NCBI RefSeq assembly: GCF_029784165.1
Contig: NC_073695.1
Span: forward strand, 247,292,089 to 247,356,088
Source of the DNA: Wyeomyia smithii
Taxonomy: Eukaryota; Arthropoda; Insecta; Diptera; Culicidae
DNA: 64,000 nt
Direction: 5' to 3'
In this document: positions 33,283 to 45,689 of the stretch, piece after piece
Layout of the letters: each line of letters begins with the position of its first letter
Numbering within the stretch: the first letter of the stretch is position 1
Made by a program: the position numbers and the translations under genes
The notes under the pieces: generated by a model
Databases searched by the model: none
What the model was told of the DNA's origin: nothing
The model's input: the letters and a program-made list of their open reading frames with translations, nothing else

Positions 33283-34032
33283 CTTGAATATAAACCAATG
33301 TTGTCGGTTAGCCTTAGCGATAATGCTGTCATAATGGTTTTTAAATGTCAGTTCATGATCCAAAATTACTCCGAGGTCTTTTATACACTCTACACGGAGA
33401 ATATGCTGATTTTCTATGGAATATGTGAATACGATTTGCGTACGCTTTCTGTTAAAAGAAATTGTGTTGCATTTATCTATACTTAGCGTTAAGCAGTTCT
33501 TTCCACACCAACTCACAAATGTGTCTAGGTAGTTCTGTAGCTCCATGCAATCACGTAAACATTTAACTTCGTACAGTTTCGTATCGTCAGCATAAAACAG
33601 CCGGCAGCCTGGTGACAAAAGGAGAGCAGCATCGTTGATAAAAATAAAGAAGAGTAGCGGACCCAGGTTACTACCTTGAGGAACTCCTGACATATTGAAA
33701 AAGCGGTCAGAAAAAACCGATCCCACTTTCACACAAACTCTTCGGTCAATCAAATATGACTTAAACCAGCGTACGGAATCCGATGTCATACCGGGCCCAA
33801 GCATTTTATCAAGCAGTATCCCGTGGTCCACTTTATCGAACGCAGCCTTCAAGTCCAGGTAAATTGCATCAGTTTGAAAACCACAATCCATGGTTTGTAC
33901 ACAGCGAGACACAAACTGCAACAAATTTGTACTTACTGACCTTTTAGGAAAAAATCCGTGCTGCTCGGTGTCAATATATTGTTTACAGCTAACGAATAAA
34001 GCGTCGTTTATAATTATCTCGAACAACTTAGA
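33283..34032 (-). pseudogene. LINE reverse transcriptase, 5'-truncated
   Basis: An open minus-strand frame covers the central reverse transcriptase domain: TEQHGFFPKRSVSTNL, IYLDLKAAFDKVDHGILL with the first catalytic Asp, SGVPQGSNLGPLLFFIFIND, catalytic YADDTKLY, LSIDKCNTISFNRKR, and KDLGVILDHELTF. It then breaks at an inserted element after FIFKIAD. The upstream endonuclease and ORF1 are absent: the LINE begins abruptly at 34032 inside a mariner, which is normal 5' truncation. This is a Jockey/CR1-type family, also represented at 16683-17495 and 46305-47165. This segment itself is intact, but the ORF2 as a whole is broken. Confidence 0.88.
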
Positions 34033-34480
34033 GCAATATCTGGTGAATATGACGCGTGAGGTAGCATTTCCCATTTAAGCGTTTCTATGTGAGTTTTAAC
34101 GGCTTTAGCAGTATGAGGCCGAGTATTGTCATGCTGTAGAATTACTTTTTCGTGCCGCAGCTCATATTGTGGCTGTTTTTTTTCAGTTTCCAACAATTGA
34201 AGTCGATACTGTTTCTTTCGGTTTCAACAGCTCATAAGAAATAACACCAACCTGTTACCACTAAATACACAGCATAACCTTCGCAGCGTGTATATTCGGC
34301 TGCGACGACGACGCTAAATCATGACAGGGTAGTCACCATTTCTTTCTTTTCTTTAGGTTGCTGTCATAAATTTATTTATCTCGAAAAAACGACACTCAAA
34401 GATCCTTGGCTTCAAATCATAAGAAAGTCATTTGTTTTTGAATCATTCCTAAAGCATTCAACCGCTTGGAAATAGTTCAG
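34033..34480 (-). pseudogene. 5' half of a mariner transposase split by a LINE
   Basis: Minus-strand pieces in mariner order: SKRLNALGMIQKQ, a YDLKPRIFECRFF block, a first-Asp region reading FRDK, KKRKKW, QPNIHAAKVMLCI, QVGVISYELLKP, then QYELRHEKVILQHDN with the second Asp and LPHASYSPDIA. Stops, frameshifts and an internal deletion make it dead. The fragment ends at ATATTGC (34039-34033), the same heptamer that begins the other half at 29300. Confidence 0.82.
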
Positions 34481-34739
34481 CAATCTGCTGCTTATACCTA
34501 AGCAAGCTGCTTTTTGTATGGACCCCACTGCGACCAGTAATTTTTCATCATTTGTGGCATTGTCCAAACGTTTCTTGCTGCTCGCGCTTTTTTTGTCGTT
34601 TTGTGCAGTGTCAATTATTGAGAAGTTACCTGCTATGTGTTATTGTGCTTGTTTTCACCCAGATAAGATAACAGATCTTGTCTTCTTTATCGACCTGATC
34701 ATCGCCTCAAGCATGTAACTAGCCTCATTCTGACTTGTG
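34481..34739. other. Possible mariner 5' sequence, unresolved
   Basis: Expected to hold the mariner N terminus and terminal repeat, but no clear inverted end was found. A 66-residue plus-strand frame lacks any domain. Confidence 0.3.
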
Positions 34740-36340
34740 ATTTAGTTATTTTTCTCTATTTTTTTCTAGTTACTTCTTTATTATTCTTTCCCTTCTTCTT
34801 ATTTATATCTTTATGATAAACTTTCTTCTTTGCTGTCTTTCTCCCTTTCTATCATTACTTTCATATCATCATTTTTTTTAAAAGCCGCTTATTTACCCCA
34901 TTTCTTCGCTTTAAATTTTCTTTTTGTTTTTTTTTCTCCACTACTTCTATATATGCTTCATTCTTCCCTCTAGTTTCTATTTTTAATTTTGTAATATTCT
35001 GTCGCTTGTTAGTCTCTTTAAACATTCTTTCAACTTTATTTTTTTTTTTTTAAATCATTTTTTATATCAATTCGTTCTCTTTCCTCTAATACATTCATCT
35101 TTTTCTTTGTTATGTACTTTCCTACATATATCTGATTTTCAGATGTGTTTTATACCATTATTCCAAATTCTTCTATGCAGCTTTTTACACTTTCTATAAT
35201 TTATTTTATTTTTTGCGTTCTTTTTTTCTGTGCTTGATTCTACTTTAACTCAAAGTCGTTGACTTGACTTACTTTTTTCTCTTTTTTACGTCCATGATAT
35301 TTTTACTTCCGGCGGCAGCACGGTTACCGTAGGCGCGTGAGAATTGTGTGCTTAGAAAACGTTCTAGTAATTTTCCAACAGTTTTTTTGCTATAACTAGT
35401 GTGTTTTTTTTAATTTTATTTCACGAGTTTAGTTTTACAAAAATATTTACAATTACAGTTTATAGTTTTTCATCTTCTTGTCCTTAAAGATAATTAAAAT
35501 CTAAAGTTTTTATATGTTACAGTGTATTAATCCATCGTTTGAATATTAATCTGTAAAATTTTCTATTATTCCATCTTTTCTCTCGAATCATATTTATGAA
35601 ACTTTTTGGTTTTCACCTTCAAGTTAAAACTGATTGCCATTGCAACTAACCATAAAGCTACTCTACTCTGAAGTTGTTCTTTTCGAATGAGTTTATAAAG
35701 CATTTCCTCAGGATCATTCACATCAAAATGTGTTAAGTGTGAGTAGTTATTGCAAGCTATGGAGGGGCATAAGTACGCAACGTAGAAGTGAAACAAATCC
35801 GTATACTAAGAACTAAGAACTAAGCTAAGCTATTTTTTTCTCGTCTGTGTCATTTTCTTCACATTTCGTTCCTTTTCTCATTCTCTCATTCCTTCGCCTT
35901 TTTTGTTTTCTTTAAGAAGCTCTTCATTGAATTTCTTCTTGACTTACATCATATTTTCTATTCTCTTGTTTTGTCCTTTCTTGTTTGCTACGCGCATATT
36001 ATTTTTTAAATTTCCGGCGCTTCTTCTCTGTTTATTTTCATATGTTGTGTCCCTTTTTTATTGTTTTGTGTTTCTTCTCCTCTTCTTTTTTCATATTTTT
36101 TGTTTTAGTATTTTTAACTTTCTACTATTGTTTCAATATCGTGATGCATTTGCAAAATTCTGCATGATTTGTTTCTAATTTTTTCCTATTCTGCTGTCGT
36201 ATTGGTCTACTGCTATCTTTGTTGTTTGGTTTTATTCTCTGCATTCTTTAATGTTTCTTCATTTTTGATTTGTTTCTTTCTTCTTATCATGCTATCTTTC
36301 TAACCTTCTGTACAGCTGCTGTTTTCTCTTCTTGCTTTTT
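34740..36340. repeat. Strand-asymmetric pyrimidine-rich tract, copy 2
   Basis: T/C-rich on the plus strand, with strings shared in order with 28180-29099 (CTTCTTTATTATT, CCTTTCTATCATTACTTTCAT, CTTGTTTTGTCCTTTCTTGT). It is interrupted by a balanced segment at about 35290-35840 with no gene. The hydrophobic frames at 35903-36178 are composition artefacts. Confidence 0.5.
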
Positions 36341-36419
36341 ATATTTTACCATTTCAGGGTTGGTGTTCTTCTCAATATGTGGAAAGAGCAGAGTGAATAT
36401 TCACCGCTCACTTCTTGCC

Positions 36420-36442
36420 CAGCATGAGCGCTACGTGTAGTA
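36420..36442 (+). repeat. Left copy of 23-bp direct repeat
   Basis: Identical to 38978-39000; candidate target-site duplication. Confidence 0.8.
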
Positions 36443-38977
36443 GGAGGCTGGCAACCAGGCTCTAGTGTTGCAACTGTTTTTTTCTCGCGGCAATTGGTTT
36501 GTGTGTTTTTGTGATGATTTCGGTGTGTTAAATCGTATTTTTGTAAAGGAAATCGTGAAATATGTAGTGTTCTACATGAGTGAAGTGTTAATTTTGGGCA
36601 CAAGTGATTAATTGCAGCAGTATTTCAGTTTTATTTTGTTTGTTAAAAAATGAAGAAGTAAAAGTTGAAACCATGCTAAAGAAAGAGATGGCTAACCAAT
36701 TCAGGCGGATTCAAGATGGAATGGCTTGTATGCGTTACGGGCGAAATAACGCTTGAAGTGAAACATAAACTAACATTGCAGCAAAATCTGTTGCATCAAG
36801 GGGTACTGTATATGTAAAATAAAAATGAAATATTACCAGCTATTGTAATAACACTGAAATTACCTAACTCTCAAGTAGAGTGTAAGCGGCGAGAGCGAAA
36901 AATGATGCAAGGGAGTGCTGTCAGAAACACGTTTGATTCCAATTGGAATGGTGGAAGGTACAAATAGATGTTTTGGTTTGTCCGGTTGCTAATGGTAAAG
37001 GTAATGAGAGGATATCTTTAGGTTTTTAGAAAGTGAATGAGGGTGAATAGCTTAGAACTGCGAATCTTCAGAGCAGTAATGTTCCAGTGCAAGAATGGTA
37101 TTGTCATACCGGTTTTTAAACCGTTGTTTGCAATCTGCATGTTCGTGGGAGGTCATTCTCACTCAATGTAAACAAACCAGCTTTTTTTTAGGAGCAACAC
37201 GCTGGTGCCACAGTAGCATAGAATGATTGATTGGTCATCACTTATCATATTCCTCTATTTCAGGCTAAGAATAATTGCTTTGTAACATGTAGTGTACATT
37301 GCTCAACAGATTCCCGTTCTGGGTGTGAATTGATTATTTGTAAACGATTTTTGGGTTATACTAGTGCTATGTGCTATGGTGATTAATTTCTCTATTTTTA
37401 GGCCAGGAAAGATAATCTTACTCTGGCATTAAGTTGATGCATGCATTTTAATAATTTGAAATGCAAGTTTTTGTTTCAAATTTAATGAATGATCATTACG
37501 GTGTTAGCACATAAATACACAACTGGTACCAGAGTTCAGTTCTTTTGAAAAATGAAAACGCAAAATGCAAAATTTATTTAAAAAGAAGAGGGCAATGTGA
37601 CTAAAAGTGAGGATTTATGATTTGTCTAGCTTTTGAATATTTTTTTAAAATTTTCTTTCAGGAAAAGTTTTTATTTTTTAATTATTATGTTAAATTTTCG
37701 TCATGACATAAATCCAAAATGATAAATTATAAATAATCGCTCTGGCATTTTACAAATAGGAAGTTTGTATTGTTACTCATGCGTATACGCTTTTTATTTA
37801 TTTTTTTGGGCTTTGGATGCATGAATGTTGCCAAATTTTATATTTAATAGGGATACTTTCTCTTGCGTTAAATAAAACGCTAACCGCGTAGTTATTTTTC
37901 TTGTCGTTTCAATAGATGCCGTAATGTAAATGAAAATGTTCATTGTGCTTGGCCGACAGACTAACATATTATCTACACACAAAAAACCGTCGTAATTTTT
38001 CCTTACCAATCTACGCGAGAGTCGCAAGATTTTCAGAAACTTCACGGCTATTGTTCTATTGTTTACCATGTTCACGGCGCGCACAATATTTACGAGATAA
38101 TATTATGATTTCGCAGATTTGTTGATAGTTTTCACATCGGAACATCGAGTGCAGAATTTTTGGGGGATCGTATACATTATAACTTGAGAGAGACTACATA
38201 GTAATCCTACCTTTTGAGAACAGTCGTATACAAGAGAGGTCGTAAGTCCATCAGTTTGGCAAAAAGCCAGGAGTTCAGATGACTTCACATCGATACCTTC
38301 TAAGTAGTGTAACGCGCAATAGTCTTCGGTATAAAAGAGGGCCACTTAATGAGGAATATGAGTAATGAGGCGTCATTTCGGAAACAACTTTCAAGGCTTT
38401 TGTAAAATTGTGTAGACGGTCTAAATAAATCAATGGAAGATAGTTCTCGGTGTTCGTATGTTTACGAGGAGATGTCTGAATAATTGAGTAAGTTCCAATT
38501 TGGTCAAAAGACGGTATCCTTGCGTGCGTTTGTGCTGTGAAACATTATCAAACAAAACGAGTTCAAATCGCGTTATGATTTTTGTCGCGGATGACTATTA
38601 TGAACTTGAAAGCGCGAAGTTTGCTTTTCCGAACCCGGCACTCGACCTCAGCACATCGTTTACCAAAACTGCATACCTTACCCTTTTCTCCAACATCCCA
38701 GTGATTTCTCGTGGAAGTGCAGAGGTGTTCTCGGCTTCCAATAAAGCGAGTATCATGTCAACACATTCCCATACACACTCCTTCATTGACCTGCATTCGG
38801 ATGCGGCCGGCGCTGGTATTGCCTAACATAAAGATTAAGGTCATCAGTTTTTACACATTGAGGATGCATGCTAGTCCCAAGCATCATCTGTTGGTTCTCT
38901 GTGTAATTACAGCTGATCTGGCAATAACGGAGTAGCAACCGCGGGCGGTCAATCATGCTCATGGTCATGCTCATGCT
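36443..38977. other. 2.5-kb segment bracketed by a 23-bp direct repeat
   Basis: The 23-mer beginning CAGCATGAGCGC is identical at 36420-36442 and 38978-39000. The bracketed DNA ends in a short array of CATGCT/CATGGT hexamers (about 38953-38977), like the tandem-repeat tails of some non-LTR elements. No reverse transcriptase or other domain was recognised; a 108-residue frame at 38500-38826 is unidentified. This is possibly a non-autonomous retroposon; the origin is unproven. Confidence 0.4.
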
Positions 38978-39000
38978 CAGCATGAGCGCTACGTGTAGTA
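38978..39000 (+). repeat. Right copy of 23-bp direct repeat
   Basis: Identical to 36420-36442. Its start also pairs with the preceding GCTCATGCT to form a small hairpin. Confidence 0.8.
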
Positions 39001-39464
39001 ATTTTTTGCACCACGCTTTTTGCTTCCGCTTTGTGTTGTGTGTCTGCTGCTCGCAGGAAAATTAATACACTTGCTGCTTACACCACACAGCTGTGCGAAT
39101 TACACAGAAGTACACCGTGGTGATCCCTGCTGAGATAAATTCCATAGCATTCGAAGAACAAACATGCGTGACGGGCGGCTGGATTTATTTATTCATTTCA
39201 GTTTTGAGCTGCAAAGCAAACAACGCTATCTACTTTCCTACCTGAATGCTCTCCTCATTTGGTATCTGCTAAGAGACAAACAGTAAAAGCACTGCGTGAG
39301 CTCTGTTGTGTACATATCCGTATAAGCATGTGTGTGAAAGTGTGCTTTTTTTGAAGAACAATGAAACAACAGATGAAAAAGCAAAGAATGTCAACAATGG
39401 CTTGACATATTTGACTGCTATTAGTTGCATTCGAATGGCATCACGGCCTAGCCGAGCACTGAAC
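39001..39464. other. Spacer, nothing recognised
   Basis: No supported gene or repeat. Confidence 0.35.
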
Positions 39465-39935
39465 AAATTTTTGACGTAGAATTACGTCTTACGGCATCAT
39501 GTAAAGGGGTACAAATTAAAAAACGAAAAGCATCACATTAATTGTCCATTATCGAATGCTTGTAACTCAGTCAGATTCCAGCGGATTTTTTTTGTTCCTC
39601 CAGCAATCGATTGTAAAATTAATTTTGCGTCAACGAAAATGCGGAAAATTGTGATTTTGTGAAGTATACTATTATACTATTGAAATATGTAGAGCCTTGT
39701 TGAACCAGAGAAGCAGTTAATTTCAGCGTAGCAAGGCTGAGCAGGCGACTCATTCGATCGCAGCGTTCCACATGTACCAACCGGCGGATCGCAACACTGC
39801 ATAGCATCACTGAACATGTCCGGACCTGTTTGTCTTTTTGTTCGGATTTTCCGCGTAGCGCTTACTTTCAGCTTTCCCGGCCAATGCTGATAGCTGTGAG
39901 TGTGCCGGTAGCGTGTGTTATTATCGTTATATCTT
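39465..39935 (+). repeat. GACGTA-palindrome repeat, fullest copy
   Basis: Begins TTTTTGACGTAGAATTACGT, passes through GGGGTACAAATT, ATGCGGAAAATTGTG and TGTAGAGCCTTGTTGAA, and ends in the GGTAGCGTGTG block. It aligns with 2985-3290 (minus) and, in its right half, with 11640-11900 (plus). No coding capacity is recognised. Confidence 0.55.
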
Positions 39936-40239
39936 GTTTGGCTGTTTCCAGTGTGTGCGGAGTGGAGAATAAAAAGAGAACTCGAATAATCTCGTGTCAT
40001 TGGTGAGTGGCAATAGAACATCAACGCTTCTCTTCAATGTTATTAATCAATTAATAAAACGATAGTTGAAAGAGAATTATCACTGAAACATACCGCTTCA
40101 TACTATTAAATTGATTAACCCCAATCTTATAAAAAACCTCTTCAACTATTTTTGATTGAGGATTTAGCTAAAAAGCTAGGAATATATACAGCCATTTAAT
40201 GCAAACCTTTAAATAACAATAACTATGTGAAAATCATGA
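39936..40239. other. AT-rich spacer, nothing recognised
   Basis: No gene, repeat end or regulatory element identified. Confidence 0.35.
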
Positions 40240-40241
40240 TA

Positions 40242-40774
40242 CAGTTCGGACTCGATTATCCGGAGACTCGATTATCCGGAAACTCGATTATCCGGAATTT
40301 TTGACTCGATTATCCGGAATTTTATTTTTTTGGCGTTCGTTTATAATTTTTATTCAGAAATTTTTCCTTTACCATCCCTTCTGGCATACTTGTGACCCTT
40401 TATGTCACTTCCGGCATGTTTGGGACATGTCACCCATGATTTTACCCCTGTTCGCCTCAGAAATAATTTCTGGTTACGCCACTGCATCATACAAGTAAAA
40501 TAAAAAAAAAGGAAATGTCAGCCGCGAGAAATGAAAAAGTGCCTTCCTCCTTCCCCTTTCTAATCTAATTTTAGTTTATATTGTATCTGGCTCAGTTAAA
40601 TACACAATGTATAGTGCCGTGTCAAATATACTACTGAATAAAAAATAAGAAAATATTTATTTTATGTTCTTTAATAGCAAATTTGAATATTTTTTCTGTG
40701 ATTCGATTATCCGGGAGACTCGATTATCCGGAATGATATTTTTTTCGATGTTCCGGATAATCGAGTCCGACCTG
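40242..40774. mobile_element. Pogo/Tigger-type MITE with internal tandem motif
   Basis: The left end CAGTTCGGACTCGATTATCC and the right end (complement CAGGTCGGACTCGATTATCC) are inverted. TA flanks lie at 40240-40241 and 40775-40776. The motif ACTCGATTATCCGGA recurs four times at the left end and again near 40700-40735. The 533-bp element has no transposase. Confidence 0.82.
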
Positions 40775-40846
40775 TACAAATCTTTTTTGCCGCTTTAGAG
40801 AGTTTAAGAACTAGCAGACCCCATCGTTTGGTCTGTTTGGATTCCT

Positions 40847-41085
40847 CAGGAAAGTGGACATATAATAGTAAATTTTAACTGAAGTACTTCTTTTTTCATC
40901 TTGAAGATATTTTTTCTAATTTTTTAATGTCTACTACCACCATGCGTCTCCATTAGAAAAAAGCCATTGCAGTAGACTGTACAGACCGTATTTTGCCAAT
41001 GGAGACGCATGGTAGCTCTGGTAGACATTAAAGATTTAAAAAAGTCTATCTCCAAAATAAAGAATATTACCTTCCTGAAAATTTG
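40847..41085. mobile_element. Small foldback element
   Basis: A left arm (TCAGGAAAGT...CATGCGTCTCCATTAG) pairs with the right arm ending CTTCCTGA at about 41078. The best-conserved inner parts are CCATGCGTCTCCATT (about 40938-40955) and AATGGAGACGCATGG (about 40999-41015), separated by ~40 bp. It is noncoding. Confidence 0.6.
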
Positions 41086-44000
41086 TCAAACAAAAAATAA
41101 AGGTCTAGAATTTTTCGATAAAAAACAACTTGAGTGATTTTGAGTATAATCGGAGCAAAAAAAATCGGATAGGTCTGTTTTGCATGGAATTGCTGTATAA
41201 ACATATTTTTCATACATGGGAACATACGTTTCCGAGCATTCTAATTTATTTGATTAATTATTTAAATTTTTGTAAACGTTTACTTTTCTTCATTTTTGGC
41301 TTATCCTAACCTTTTGTCATATTTATATTCAATTTTGATCATGTTTTTTATCGCTATCTGTACATGGTCGTGATTTGCTGGTTTCTCTGCAAAACGTTTC
41401 TTCCTGTTTGTGCCACTGATGCATGAGGTGCTGGAATTCACACGCTACCGCTCCCATCCAGCACAAGAACCAATAAAACCATCATCGGCCATTACTGGTC
41501 CAACAGAAATACCCGGCAGTCGTTGTGCGTGGCAGCCATAGCGACGCATCGGAAGGCCATTAATTAATTTAATTGAACCTGGACGGCGTGTTATATGTTT
41601 TAGATAATTAATGAAAACATATTAATATGACTTTGCCGTGCTTTTGCTTCTGGTTCCCATTCGCGGAATGTCATTTCCCCTGCGCACCGTTGCCAAGAGA
41701 CGCCTTGAAGGGCTATTGTTTAACTCAGCTCAAAGCGGGCGCATGAGGGACAATGTCGCTACATACATGATCTAGTTAGGAGCGAGTTATTGATCGCCAT
41801 TGGATGCTGCTGATGGGTCATTACTTTTGCCAAAGCATCGATAATAGCCTAGAATGGGGCAGTCCCATCTACTGCAGGATTAGTTCCGGTAATTTACGTC
41901 CACTCTACATGTGACGTTCACCTCCGGTTAGAAATGCCGAGTCCTGGTAGGTAGAACACCCATCGTCAGTCGGAATACAACACAACTGAAATAGTACAGA
42001 CAAAATAGCACACTTGTATCCTCGGCGAATGGTCAACTAATTTAGTGATAAATAAATAATGCTCCGTTGGATGTTACGAGGACTATTCATTGCTTTGGCT
42101 CTGGATGTAGCGCAAATGGATGGCGAATGGTGCGACAGGAGAATCCATGGTCGACATTCATGGATGCAATATTTGCACACCCGATGTCAGACAACATCAA
42201 ATGTGGGAGCAATGATTGATTGCCGTTGGTTAAACAAGCGTTTCCTGGTCATGGTAGTTTCGAATCGGTAGCGTTACAGTTCGAATCATCACCAGCACAA
42301 CTATTGCTAATCTGCAAAACCATCGGCGTTTCTAATTAGTCTATAAGGAACATGGAACGACGACGCAGAGCAGCAAGATGCCGGCCGGTTACCCTTGCAC
42401 CGAGTGAATGTCATCCTAACTGACAGCTATATAGATCCATTTTTTCTCGTTCATTACCGGTGAACACTCCTCTGGCCCTGTTGAACAGGCTCGTGCTCAG
42501 AACATCGCCATTGATTCGCCTTTTTCTCCTTTTTCTCGCACGTTCCAATAGAACGTAAACACGCTAGAACTCATTCATCTCAATTTGTATGGAATTTCAT
42601 TTGTTTTACAACCCATTCGAGCACAGCGTGCACCTACATATCCTGTCCCATGCGGCTTGAGATGATGACGACGACGACGCTATATTCGTGACGGGGTTTC
42701 TGCTACCTTCGCAATAATGAGAGCACAGGAAGGCTACCGATGTAACCCTGAACGGACGACACACCTGTAACCTCCTGAACCTGTCAGCCAGCCAGCCGAG
42801 TGGACGTTTATGTACAGCTCTGAAATGTGGAAACATCTCGGATACGTGCGGGTGCAGTCGGGTTGTAATTACCGGCCTTCGTGCCTATTAGTAGCTGGCT
42901 GCCAGGTTGATTGTGATCGACTAATGTAATTTATTCCAGTTTATTGCGCGCGAAACCATTCGAGGGTGAGCGAGAGAGATGATGATCTTAAACGACATAA
43001 TTAGATTGATTTGTGCTGGGAAAATGTTTTCAGAGGTATTCATGCAAGGTTGAAAATGGTGAATGGGAACAAGTAGAGCCCTGGCAAACAGAAAAATACC
43101 TTCTAAATAGAAAAAAAAAATCAAATTTTCTAAGTATTGTTGAGCCCTGTTAATCTACCTAATTAGCTTAATTTCCTTAATGTTGTATCTTTGTGTTAAG
43201 AGGGTCACAATTATCAACAAACTTAATATATCTGCCATCCCCCTACTAATCGTGTTGCTATCGAAAAATTCTTTACCCACTATCAGCATCTTTTGCGCAT
43301 TTTGCATAAAGACCAACCTTTCCGACCCGTTCAGCTAGATTCCTATCGACTGACCGAACATTATCGCCACTTGATCGAACGATTTGGCGTAAGTGAGTGC
43401 AATTAAACGGATTCTATTAGCTGGTGAAAAATTTGCCCGGCGCCGCACGGAAAATGGTCATTAATGCAAGCACACAATGCTCCATTAGCCCAGCCGCGAC
43501 ACACGCAAAACAACTCCCAAGAGATAATCTGGCTCTCCGCATTCCGAAAGGAGGCGAGGAAAATGAATTTAGCTTATCGCAGACTGATCCTTGGCGGGCT
43601 CGTTCGGACCGCGCTGGTGGGCCTCTCGGTTTATTGAACCTGTTGAAGGCGAACAAATAGTTGCTCAGAAGTTTCGCTTACACCGAAAGGTCTTTATCTA
43701 CATGTTGACCTATTATGTTAGCTTGGCATGTTTTCTCACTCTAGCGAAAAAAATAAATGCAACCATGTTACGCTTGTTTTCACTAAAACTAGATACTGTG
43801 TCCTGCTGCTTTATTTATCCGCTGCTGGTGTAGGCGTCCATTCTAAATCATAAAGGTTACTGTTCGCGCCGGTTTGGTGCCGTTTTGCACAAGCTTATGC
43901 AAAACTTTTATTCTCGACTTCGATAGAGTGAAACCTAACGAGCTCCCTTCCTGGCGAAATATTTTTTTATTGGTACGGTATTGTGAAATTTCCCGCTAGC

Positions 44001-45689
44001 CATTCGTCGTTTCAGGCTCACAAAGCATTCGACAGTCTGCCAGCCAGCCATCGCTGCTGCTAGAGCAGCAGTAGCCGCGCTGACGGTGATCGACGGTTTG
44101 GCCACAACTGATTTGGTGTCACAGACGGCTATTGGTAAACTGAGAGCAGATGCCAAACCGGAGCCGTTGAAGTGCTGCGTTGATGGACTGCTTCCAACGG
44201 TTGTCGCACTTGGGGACAAGTTCAAATGTTTCGAAAACAACTGTCACACAGCCACTGTCGTCTTGATGCTTGTTTGGACGTTACATAGGAATTATTTCCT
44301 CATAGCCGAGGTGTAAGATTTTTGCGCTCAGTTCCCACGGAACTTAGAAGCGAGCGTGTGAGAAAGTACGCAGTTCACTGTGCGATGTTTTAGGGTGTTG
44401 TCTAATAATTTCCGCAAGAAATCAATAGCTCCACAGATCTACTCAATTGTGTAATTTCCTCGACATTAGACAAAACTTCACAGCACTAAGTAATAGATTT
44501 GAAAAAGGAAAGCCAAAAATGGTTGGATGCCTTGAAACAGGAGGATCAATTCAGCACTTGTTAACTGAAGGACGGTGACTTTCCGATTTTATCACTGGTC
44601 ATTTATGGGTAACTACTCGCCAAATTGACCGTCGATTTCGATTTCGGTTTAAATCGAAATAAGCTTTCATCAACCGTTCTAAAGTTAACCCGCAAAATAT
44701 TTTATGGCAAAAGTATTTTTAAATTTTGGTTTGGTGATATCAGTATATTTGTTTATAACAAACTACTGGTTTTATATTGTAAAAATGTATCGTTCGTGGA
44801 TAAAAAATGTATCGTGAAAACGTGCTCAATTAACGCTGGCGCAGAAATTATAGATAATACGAACGGTTGAACAGCGATATCTCTCGAACGCTAGAAGTCC
44901 TGGTAGCTCAAACAGCAAGGGTCATAAACGGGCAATTCGTAAATGTCAGCGGTCGAGTACAATTATTCTAAACAGTACGATGATACACAATAATGAAAAT
45001 TCAATGAAAGCTTGTATTTTGTTGTTGGCATTCCGCAACTCAAAGCGGTTAAAGTATTATTTTTTGAGCGATAAAAGATGCACAGAAATTGGAAAGAAAT
45101 GCGTGTCATTTCCAAATATGGTGTTGTCTAAAAAAATCGACTTCTTAGAAAAATTTTCCAGCTCGGAAACTATGACTACGAGCTGGAAAACTCTGTTTCA
45201 TCTACGGGAAACAAGGTGTCTTGTATCACCACATTATTCTGGCGGAGGAACGTCGGGAAGATATTTTGTTTTAGCCTTTGCAACAAAAGACTACATCGAA
45301 TGTCTGTCTGTCTGTGGAAATGAAATTTTATAACTATACCTAGTCCTGGGAAAGAGGTTTTAGGGATTTTTTTCAAGAAGGCAAAACTTTTGAGACCAAA
45401 CACTGAACGGAATTCGAAAAGTCAATTTCCATACCGATCAATAACATTTAGGTCATAGGATAAACATCAATTCGAGTGTTGTTCTCAAATTGACCATTGT
45501 CTCAAATACCCAACGGTTTTTTTGAACAGCACGTGCGTTACACGGTAAGCGGTATCACTAATGATAGCAGGGAAACACTTTATCCTTTACGTTGTTCTCT
45601 ACTATTCTGGTTCTTCAATATTTTTCCGCACTCATATTTATACTACGACGCAACCTGTATTGAGAGAGAGTGATGTGGGCGCACCAAAC
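41086..45689. other. Low-repeat host DNA, no supported gene
   Basis: GC-richer segments (41400-43100 and 43430-44330) have open frames on both strands but no domain. At 44020-44240 both strands are open at once, with a plausible plus-strand acceptor (CGTTTCAG at about 44015), but no protein family is recognised. A TGTCTGTCTGTCTG string lies near 45300. Confidence 0.35.

Noticed and set aside
35903..36178. Second set of hydrophobic frames
   Set aside because: Same composition artefact in the related pyrimidine-rich tract.
38500..38826. 108-residue plus-strand frame as a gene
   Set aside because: No domain, an overlapping minus-strand frame, and location inside the suspected insertion between 23-bp repeats.
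43935..44316. Overlapping open frames on both strands with a possible acceptor near 44015
   Set aside because: Both strands are open because of GC content, no family was recognised, and no donor pairs with the acceptor; left as an unassigned region.
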